Part shown: piece by piece, positions 16,792-23,068 of the stretch | Position numbering within the stretch: position 1 is the first letter of the stretch | Layout: every line of letters starts with the position of its first letter | NCBI GenBank assembly: GCA_963725035.1 | Contig: CAVRWX010000011.1 | Coordinates: 248,001-312,000, forward strand | Length of the DNA: 64,000 nt | Direction: 5' to 3' | DNA from: JALZKA01 sp963725035 | Lineage (GTDB): Bacteria; Actinomycetota; Thermoleophilia; Solirubrobacterales; 70-9 | Notes under the pieces: generated by a model | What the model was told of the DNA's origin: nothing | What the model saw: only the letters and a program-made list of their open reading frames with translations | Database searches by the model: none | Program-made: the position numbers and the translations under genes

Positions 16792-18015
16792 GTGGATTTC
16801 ACCCTTACCGACGAGCAGAAGGACCTCCGCGAGCTGGCCCACAATTTCGCCGAGAAGGAGATCCGAAAGGTCGCCTGGGAGTACGACAAGGAAGGCACCT
16901 GGCCCCAGGAGATCGTCGAGAAGGCATGGGAGGTCGGCTTGATGAACACCCACGTGCCCGAGGAGTACGGCGGGCCGGGGCTCGACTTTCTCTCGGGTTG
17001 CCTGATCGAGGAGGAGCTCGGCTGGGGCTGCTCCGGCATCGGTACTTCGCTCGCCGCCAACGGCCTGGCGATGACACCCGTCGCGCTCGGCGGCTCCGAG
17101 GAGATCAAGAAGGAGTACCTCGGCATGCTCACCGAGGAGCCCAAACTCGCCTCGTTCTGCCTGACCGAGCCGGACGCCGGCTCCGATGTCTCGGGCATGA
17201 AGACCACCGCCAAGAAGGAAGGCGACAAGTGGGTCCTGAACGGCTCGAAGTGCTTCATCACGAACGGGACCTACGCCGACTGGTACACGGTCTATGCCAA
17301 GACCGACAAGGACGCCGGCCACCGCGGCATCTCCGCCTTCGTCGTTCCACGTGACGACACCGTCACGATCGACAAGAAGGAAGACAAGATGGGCCAGCGC
17401 GCGTCGAACACCGCCACGGTCGTCTTCAACGAGACCGAGATCCCCGCGGACAACCTCCTCGGCGAGGAGAACAAGGGGTTCAAGCTCGCGATGATGACGC
17501 TCGACCGCACCCGTCCCGGCGTCGCCGCGATGGCGGTCGGCATCGGCCGCGCGGCGTTCGAGTTCGCCTGCGAGTACTCGAAGGAGCGCGTCCAGTTCGG
17601 CGTGCCGATCGCGATGCACCAGGCCGTCTCGTTCATGATCGCCGACATGGCGACCAAGGTCGAGGCGGGGCGCCTGCTCACGTGGCAGTCGGCCGCGCTC
17701 CTCGACCAGGGCATCCGCAACACGCTCGCCTGCTCGCACGCGAAGCGCTTCGCCGCCGACTCGGCGATGGAGATCGCGATCGACGCCGTGCAGGTCTACG
17801 GCGGCTACGGGTTCATCAAGGAGTACCCGGTCGAAAAGCTCATGCGCGACGCGAAGATCATGCAGCTGTACGAAGGCACCTCGCAGATCCAGCGCCTCGT
17901 CATCGCGAAGGAGGTCCTGATGGGCCGCAACGTGAACGAGCCGATCCCGGAGGCGGCCGCCCGCCAGAACGAGGTCGCGGCCAAGGAGGCCGAGACGGCC
18001 CCCGCCGCCGTCTAG
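16792..18015 (+). CDS. acyl-CoA dehydrogenase
   Basis: 407 residues, GTG start preceded by AAGGAAGG. FAD enzyme that introduces the trans-2 double bond in acyl-CoA during beta-oxidation, passing electrons to ETF. Features: N-terminal helical domain, central beta domain with FCLTEPDAGSDVSGMKT, and the C-terminal domain ending with QVYGGYGFIKEYPVEKLMRDAK and IMQLYEGTSQIQRLVIAKE. In the latter the YEGTSQIQ region carries the catalytic Glu used by short/medium-chain enzymes. Chain-length preference cannot be set from sequence. A TetR-type palindrome precedes it. Confidence 0.95.
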   Translation: MDFTLTDEQKDLRELAHNFAEKEIRKVAWEYDKEGTWPQEIVEKAWEVGLMNTHVPEEYGGPGLDFLSGCLIEEELGWGCSGIGTSLAANGLAMTPVALGGSEEIKKEYLGMLTEEPKLASFCLTEPDAGSDVSGMKTTAKKEGDKWVLNGSKCFITNGTYADWYTVYAKTDKDAGHRGISAFVVPRDDTVTIDKKEDKMGQRASNTATVVFNETEIPADNLLGEENKGFKLAMMTLDRTRPGVAAMAVGIGRAAFEFACEYSKERVQFGVPIAMHQAVSFMIADMATKVEAGRLLTWQSAALLDQGIRNTLACSHAKRFAADSAMEIAIDAVQVYGGYGFIKEYPVEKLMRDAKIMQLYEGTSQIQRLVIAKEVLMGRNVNEPIPEAAARQNEVAAKEAETAPAAV

Positions 18016-18022
18016 GCCACTC

Positions 18023-18047
18023 GGTGCCAGGCACGGTGCCTGGCACC
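18023..18047. terminator. perfect 12-base inverted repeat between convergent genes
   Basis: GGTGCCAGGCAC and GTGCCTGGCACC face each other across one base. The element begins eight bases after the acyl-CoA dehydrogenase stop and ends seven bases before the stop of the minus-strand gene, so it can form a strong hairpin in either transcript. No U-tract follows. It is either a bidirectional terminator or a REP-like palindrome. Confidence 0.55.
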
Positions 18048-18053
18048 CGGAGG

Positions 18054-18308
18054 CTAGCCCTTGCGGTTGGGGTCCACCGCCAGCATCGTGCCGATCACGG
18101 TGAGGACGATGCCGCCGATGACGACGAGGTGGGCCCAGCCGCTGATGCCGTCGACGAGGGCGTAGAGCAGCACCGCTGCGATCACGGCGAGCGTCGCGTT
18201 GAGGGCGACGATCCGCCACGCCTTCTTGACCTCTGCTCCCGCGGTCGGCGGTGCGGTGAGGTCGATCCGCTCGTACATGGTGCGCTGAGTGATGTCGGTG
18301 CTGGCCAT
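18054..18308 (-). CDS. small two-helix membrane protein
   Basis: 84 residues, MASTDITQRTMYERIDLTAPP. A soluble N-terminal third is followed by two hydrophobic helices (IVALNATLAVIAAVLLYALV and HLVVIGGIVLTVIGTMLAV) and a short basic end DPNRKG. No family is recognised. It is divergent from the PadR regulator gene, and the 86-base gap between the starts contains the regulatory palindrome at 18365. Confidence 0.65.
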   Translation of the reverse strand: MASTDITQRTMYERIDLTAPPTAGAEVKKAWRIVALNATLAVIAAVLLYALVDGISGWAHLVVIGGIVLTVIGTMLAVDPNRKG

Positions 18309-18364
18309 TCGTGGCTCCCCTCGGTCGGTGTGAGATCACCTTCCCTCATCTCGGAGCCCCGCGA

Positions 18365-18388
18365 TGTGACGTGCGTCACGCCTATAGT
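18365..18388 (+). promoter_or_regulatory. palindromic operator and -10 box of the PadR gene, probable leaderless start
   Basis: GTGACG-TG-CGTCAC (18366-18379) is a perfect inverted repeat; with flanks it reads TGTGA-N6-TCACG, close to a CRP/FNR-type site. A -10-like TATAGT follows at 18383-18388, seven bases before the GTG start at 18395, which would make the message leaderless. The palindrome sits between the expected -35 and -10, the position of a repressor site. Confidence 0.5.
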
Positions 18389-18394
18389 CAGCGC

Positions 18395-18826
18395 GTGGCC
18401 GAGAAGCTCTCCCGACCGGTCTCCGAGGCGGTCGCGCGCGGGCGCCGCGCTGAGCGCCGAGAAGACGCAGGGCGCGATCTCCTGAGCCAGGAGGTCCGGC
18501 GCCGCGACCTTGTGCCGGCCCTCGTGCTCCACCTCATGCGAGAGGAGCCCGTTTACGGCAACCGGATCATGAAGGGCATCGAAGAGCTGACCGAAGGCGT
18601 CCTCACGGTCAATCCCAACACGATCTACCCCCTGCTGCGATCGCTGGAGGAGCGAGGGCTGATCGAGGGCGCCTGGGAGCATCCTGACCGCCGCACTCGC
18701 CGCTTCTACTCGATCACCGAGGCCGGAGTTGCCGAGCTCGAGCGGCTCCGCGAAGGGCTCGAGCCCGTCCTCGAGTCGGCAATCCGCTCGATGACGTTGA
18801 TCAAAGCCGAGCTGTATGGCAAATAG
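18395..18826 (+). CDS. PadR family transcriptional regulator
   Basis: 143 residues from the GTG at 18395; the longer frame to 18311 crosses the promoter. After a basic 30-residue N-terminus comes a winged helix, LVPALVLHLMREEPVYGNRIMKGI. The next segments are NPNTIYPLLRSLEERGLIEG and the wing DRRTRRFYSITEAG, the standard PadR signature, then a C-terminal dimerisation helix. PadR proteins repress genes for stress, antibiotics or phenolic acids and often autoregulate. Likely targets are itself and the divergent membrane protein gene. Two hairpin elements follow its stop. Confidence 0.9.
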   Translation: MAEKLSRPVSEAVARGRRAERREDAGRDLLSQEVRRRDLVPALVLHLMREEPVYGNRIMKGIEELTEGVLTVNPNTIYPLLRSLEERGLIEGAWEHPDRRTRRFYSITEAGVAELERLREGLEPVLESAIRSMTLIKAELYGK

Positions 18827-18832
18827 ATCGAT

Positions 18833-18912
18833 GAGCAGCTTTAGCTGCGAAAGCAGCGTGTGCCGGTTGGGGTATCCATGAGCAGCTTTAGCTGCGAAAG
18901 CAGCATGTGCCG
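18833..18912 (+). repeat. two tandem hairpin elements, type II copies C1 and C2
   Basis: C1 (18833-18865) and C2 (18879-18912) are 46 bases apart. Each has GAGC followed by a GCAGC-TTTA-GCTGC hairpin and the tail GAAAGCAGC(GT or AT)GTGCCG. C2 ends exactly at the GTG start codon of the downstream SRPBCC gene. The same design with a different stem sequence occurs at 29216. Confidence 0.7.
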
Positions 18913-19367
18913 TGAGTGTTGTTGAGCAGGAGGTCTTGGTCGCCGCGTCGCTCGCCGACGCGTGGGACCTCTACTTCGAGCCACGCGTTTGGGGTGAGTG
19001 GGTCGATTCGTTCGGGAGCGTGATCGAGATCGACGGGTATCCCGACGCCGGCGGCACGCTGCGCTGGAAGTCCGTCCCTGCCGGAAGGGGCGAGGTGACC
19101 GAGAAGGTCCTCGAGCACGAGCCCCGCCGCATGCACCGCATCGAGTTCTCCGATCCGTCGCTTGCGGGCGAGATGACCGTGAGCTTTCAGATCGAGGGAG
19201 AGGGGACGAAGATCGTCGCGGCGATGGACTACCGCCTGCTCGACAAGAGCGTCTTCGCCCGCTTGGGGGCTCTCTTGTTCTTGAAGGCGCAGCTCCGCGG
19301 CACGCTCCGCCGCTCGCTCGACGCCTTCGTGCGGGAGGCTGTGGGCCGCTCGGCGACCCCGGGCTAA
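18912..19367 (+). CDS. SRPBCC (START-like) family protein
   Basis: 151 residues. The layout of a helix-grip fold is visible: VVEQEVLVAASLADAWDLYF at the start, GEWVDSFGSVIEI, TVSFQIEGEGTKIVAAMDY and a long C-terminal helix LRGTLRRSLDAFVREA. Such proteins bind hydrophobic ligands or act as small cyclases. The GTG start abuts hairpin copy C2 and has no clear ribosome site, so this start is somewhat uncertain. It is followed by the fused beta-oxidation enzyme, in line with a role with lipid ligands, though that link is inference. Confidence 0.75.
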   Translation: MSVVEQEVLVAASLADAWDLYFEPRVWGEWVDSFGSVIEIDGYPDAGGTLRWKSVPAGRGEVTEKVLEHEPRRMHRIEFSDPSLAGEMTVSFQIEGEGTKIVAAMDYRLLDKSVFARLGALLFLKAQLRGTLRRSLDAFVREAVGRSATPG

Positions 19368-19416
19368 TAGCCTCTCGCGTCCCTTTCCCACCCTTACCGA
19401 ACGGAGCACTCTCCAG

Positions 19417-21414
19417 ATGTTCGTATTCAAGGCCGCCGTCGTCGGCGCCGGAACCATGGGCGGCGAGATCGCACAGGCGATCGCAGCCGCCGAGATCCCC
19501 GTCGTCCTCAAGGACATCGACCAGAAGTTCGTCGACGCGGGCCTCGACAAGGCGCGCGAAGTGACGCAGGGCCAGCTCGGCCGCCTCGTCAAGAAGGAGA
19601 AGCTGACGCAGGAGCAGGCCGACGAGCAGCTCGAGGTCGTGATGAGTCGCATCACCGGCACCACCGACTACTCCGACTTCGGCGACGTCGACTTCGTGAT
19701 CGAAGCGGCGCCCGAGAAGATGGAGATCAAGCAGACGGTCTTCGCAGAGCTCGACGCCGTGACGCCGGGACACGCGATCCTGGCCTCGAACACTTCCTCG
19801 CTGTCGATCGCCGAGATGGCCGACGCGACGCTTCGCCCCCACAAGGTCGTGGGATTCCACTTCTTCTACCCGGCGTCGGTCATGCCGCTGGTCGAGATAG
19901 TCGCCGGCATCACCGACGAGGAGACGATCGAGGCAGCCGTCAACTTCGCTCAGACGATCCGCAAGCAGCCGATCGTCTGCGAGGAGGTCCCCGGCTTCGT
20001 CGTCAACCGCATCCTCAACTCCGCGGTCGGCGAGATCTGGCGCGCGCAGGAGGAGCAGGGCCTTTCGATCAAGAAGATCGACGAGGCAGTCGGCGCCCAG
20101 AACGTCGCGCCGATGGGCCCGTTCTTTCTGGTCGACCTCCTGGGTCTCGACACCGTTTTCCACGTCGCCGAGCACCTGAACGAGTCCTACGGCGATTCCT
20201 TCTACGTCCACCAGGGCATGAAGAAGCTCGTCGAAGCGGGCAAGCTGGGCGCCAAGACGGGCGGCTCGGGCTTCTACGAGAACGGCGAGCCGCAGATCGA
20301 GGGCGACGCCGAGCCGAATGGCGAGGAGCTCGCCGAGCTCATGTCGCTGAAGGCCATCGTCGAGGCCTGCCTCGTCCTGGAAGAGGGGGTCTCGACCGTC
20401 CGCGAGATCGATCTGGGGATGATGGCCGGCGCCGGTATGGACCCGCGCCGCGGCATCTTCCCGCCGTTTACCAAGGCCGACCTCACCGGGCTCGACGTGA
20501 TCCTGGAGAAGCTCGAGCAGGCAGAGGAGAAGCACGGCGAGCGCTTCGCTCCGCCGGTGACGCTACGGCGCCTCGTCGCCCAGGGCAGGCTCGGCCAGAA
20601 GGCCGGCCAGGGCTTCTACGCCTATCCGCAGGCCGACGAGGGCGATCAGACCGAGACCGTGAAGCTCGAGACGCGCGGCAACGTCGCGATCGCCTGGCTT
20701 GCCAACGGGATGATGAACGCGGTTTCACCTGACGTTGTCAAGGACCTCGGGACCGTGTGGGAGAAGGTCAAGTCGTCGGGTGACATCGGCGCGATGGTGA
20801 TCGCCTCCGCGAACCCGCTCGTGTTCTCGGCGGGCGCCGACATCAAGGCGTTCACGCAGATGGACGAGGCGGGGGGCGAGGACCTGATCCACTCGGGCCA
20901 CGCGCTCCTTCGCGACCTGGGCCAGAACCGGGTCTCGACGATCGCCGCGGTCAACTCGCTGGCCTTCGGCGGCGGCTGCGAGGTCTCGATGGCGTGTGAC
21001 TTCCGCATCGCCGCCGAGTCCGCGATCTTCGGCCAGCCGGAGATCAAGCTGGGGATCATCCCCGGGTTTGGCGGCACGCAGCGCCTGCCGCGCCTCGTCG
21101 GACCCCACAAGGCGCTCGAGATGAACCTGATCGGCGACGCGATCACCGCGCACGACGCTCTCGAGCACGGCCTCGTCAATCGCGTCGTGCCTGACCACGA
21201 GCTGTTCGATACGGCCCTCGCATGGGGTCGCAAGCTAGCCGGCCAGGCGCCGCTTGCCGTGGAGGAGATCAAGAAGGTCAGCCACAAGGGCGACCTGGAC
21301 GAAGGCATCGAGGCCGAGAAGCAGGGTTTTGCCGACGTCTTCCGGACAGCCGACGGCAAGGAGGGCATCGCCGCCTTCCTCGGCAAGCGAAAGGCTCAGT
21401 GGAAGGGCGAGTGA
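19417..21414 (+). CDS. fused 3-hydroxyacyl-CoA dehydrogenase / enoyl-CoA hydratase
   Basis: 665 residues carrying two consecutive steps of beta-oxidation. Residues 1-185 are the NAD-binding domain (VVGAGTMGGEIAQAIAAAEI and SNTSSLSIAEMA). Residues 187-395 hold two 3HCDH C-terminal domains (VVGFHFFYPASVMPLVEIV leads into them, GFVVNRILN follows). Residues 410-665 are the crotonase domain with NSLAFGGGCEVSMACDFRIA and FGQPEIKLGIIPGFGGTQRL, including both catalytic Glu positions (CEV and PEI). The dehydrogenase-first order is the reverse of E. coli FadB/FadJ and like archaeal-type fusions. It overlaps the sirtuin gene by four bases. Confidence 0.92.
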   Translation: MFVFKAAVVGAGTMGGEIAQAIAAAEIPVVLKDIDQKFVDAGLDKAREVTQGQLGRLVKKEKLTQEQADEQLEVVMSRITGTTDYSDFGDVDFVIEAAPEKMEIKQTVFAELDAVTPGHAILASNTSSLSIAEMADATLRPHKVVGFHFFYPASVMPLVEIVAGITDEETIEAAVNFAQTIRKQPIVCEEVPGFVVNRILNSAVGEIWRAQEEQGLSIKKIDEAVGAQNVAPMGPFFLVDLLGLDTVFHVAEHLNESYGDSFYVHQGMKKLVEAGKLGAKTGGSGFYENGEPQIEGDAEPNGEELAELMSLKAIVEACLVLEEGVSTVREIDLGMMAGAGMDPRRGIFPPFTKADLTGLDVILEKLEQAEEKHGERFAPPVTLRRLVAQGRLGQKAGQGFYAYPQADEGDQTETVKLETRGNVAIAWLANGMMNAVSPDVVKDLGTVWEKVKSSGDIGAMVIASANPLVFSAGADIKAFTQMDEAGGEDLIHSGHALLRDLGQNRVSTIAAVNSLAFGGGCEVSMACDFRIAAESAIFGQPEIKLGIIPGFGGTQRLPRLVGPHKALEMNLIGDAITAHDALEHGLVNRVVPDHELFDTALAWGRKLAGQAPLAVEEIKKVSHKGDLDEGIEAEKQGFADVFRTADGKEGIAAFLGKRKAQWKGE

Positions 21415-22185
21415 GCTCGCCCTCGGCTGAGAACGCCACCAGGACCGAGGAGGCGGAGCGACTCGCGGGAATGCTCCGCGAGTCAGCCTCGACGGTCGTG
21501 CTGACCGGTGCCGGCGTTTCGGTGCCGTCGGGCATTCCCGACTTCCGCACACCCGGAACCGGCATGTGGGAGAACGTCGACCCGATGGAGGTCGCCCACA
21601 TCGACGCCTTCCATCGCGACACGGCGCGCTTCTGGCGCTACTACCGGCCGCGCTTTCACGAGCTTGGCTCCAAGGAGCCCAATGGCGCCCACCGCGTCCT
21701 GGCCGAGCTCGAGCAGCGAGGCCTGGTAGCTGCGGTCATCACCCAGAACATCGATCGCCTCCATCGCGCCGCGGGGTCTAAGCGTGTGATCGAGGTCCAT
21801 GGCTCGATCGAGACCTCAAGCTGCACTTCATGCTCAGAAAGCGTCGGAATCGACGAGGTCGAATCGCTCTTTACGGACCAGGAGGTCGCGATCTGCGCCG
21901 GCTGCGGGGGCAAGGTGAAGCCCGACGTGGTCCTGTTCGGCGAGTTCCTGCCAGAGCAGGCGATGGCGGAGGCAACCGCGCTCTGCGAGGACGCCGAGAC
22001 TGATCCTGTGCGTCGGGTCGTCGCTCGAGGTCTACCCGGTCGCGGGCCTGCCGAGCGTCGCGCTCAATCGTGGCGCCCGCCTCGCCATCGTCACCAAGGG
22101 CCCGACGCCATACGACCGCGACGCTGCGGTCAGGCTCGACGGCGACGTGGTGGACGACCTGACCGCCGTCCTGGCCGCGCTCTAG
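21411..22185 (+). CDS. cobB: NAD-dependent protein deacylase (sirtuin), frameshifted in this sequence
   Basis: About 257 residues once one surplus base near 21998-22001 is removed. Before the shift: VVLTGAGVSVPSGIPDFRTP, ITQNIDRLHRAAGS, the catalytic His in VHGS, and a four-Cys zinc site (CTSC and CAGC). After it: LILCVGSSLEVYPVAGLPSV and LNRGARLAIVTKGPTPYDRD, stopping at TAG 22185. All sirtuin NAD-binding elements are present. The enzyme removes acyl groups from lysines using NAD. Its GTG start overlaps the stop of the beta-oxidation fusion (GTGA), so the two are translationally coupled. This suggests a role in removing acyl-lysine marks linked to acyl-CoA metabolism. Confidence 0.85.
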
Positions 22186-22188
22186 CGT

Positions 22189-23061
22189 CTAGCTCGCTTC
22201 CCAGCCATGCGCGGCGCGGCGCCGGAGGACGCGCTCGCAGATCGCGAGCGTTTCTTCGACTTCGGCGGCGCGCTCGGCCGACAGCGGGCCTTGGAGCGCC
22301 TCGTTGGCCGCGTCGCCCGTGGCCTTTCGCCGCTCGTCGAGCGCAGCGAGGTCCTCTTCCTGGCCGTGGCCGGTGAGCCTTGAGCGCTCGGCAAGGAGCG
22401 CCTCGAGCCCCACACGCAGCTGAAGCGCGGCCTCGCGCCCGCGGCCCGACAGCGTGTCCGCGCGGGCGCGCAGGACGAGCTCCTCACACGCTAGCGGCGT
22501 GTCCCGAAGGCCGAGCAGAGCGGCCATGCGCTCCTGCGGGCGCAGCACCTCGCTTCGCGATGCGCGCTGCGTATCGAGGGGTACCTCGATCGCCTGCTCC
22601 CACTGGCGTTCGACCAGCTCGTCGCCCTGGCCGAAGCCGATCCGAATCGCGAGAGCCGACTCGGCCGCCGGGTCGGCGATCGCAGGGTCGGTGGCCGTGA
22701 TACGGCGCGCGGCGACCGCACGCCTGATGCACGCCAGCCCACGGTCGATCAGCTCCTGGCGCTCGGCACCGTCCTTGCGCATCCGCTCGAGCCAGGCCTC
22801 GGGATCGCCTTCGATCTCGTCGGACACGACGACCATGAGCGTTGTGACAGGTACCTGGGCCGCACGGCCGTCCGCGGACTTCGGCTTCGCCTTGCGCATC
22901 CGCCGTCGAGCGGGATAGGGCGCGCCGTAGGTCTCGGCGACGAGGACCAACGGCGTCTCGGCTCCATCGGTGCCGGTCTCCGGCTCCCGGACGGGGTAGC
23001 GGCCGTCGGCGATCCCCAGCGAGCCCGGGAGCTCGAACTGGACGAAACCGAAGAGGCTCAG
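22189..23061 (-). CDS. hypothetical protein
   Basis: About 290 residues if a CTG at 23061 is used, seven bases after the upstream stop. The segment FGFVQFELPGSLGIADGRYP before the next possible start (TTG at 22950) looks like real protein, so the longer form is preferred. A lysine/arginine-rich patch (RRRMRKAKPKSADGR) is followed by VPVTTLMVVVSDEIEGDPEAWLERM and a helical C-terminal half rich in Ala, Glu and Arg. No known domain. It converges on the sirtuin and follows the cell-wall protein gene, with which it may share an operon. Confidence 0.55.
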   Translation of the reverse strand: MSLFGFVQFELPGSLGIADGRYPVREPETGTDGAETPLVLVAETYGAPYPARRRMRKAKPKSADGRAAQVPVTTLMVVVSDEIEGDPEAWLERMRKDGAERQELIDRGLACIRRAVAARRITATDPAIADPAAESALAIRIGFGQGDELVERQWEQAIEVPLDTQRASRSEVLRPQERMAALLGLRDTPLACEELVLRARADTLSGRGREAALQLRVGLEALLAERSRLTGHGQEEDLAALDERRKATGDAANEALQGPLSAERAAEVEETLAICERVLRRRAAHGWEAS

Positions 23062-23068
23062 GGTCCGA

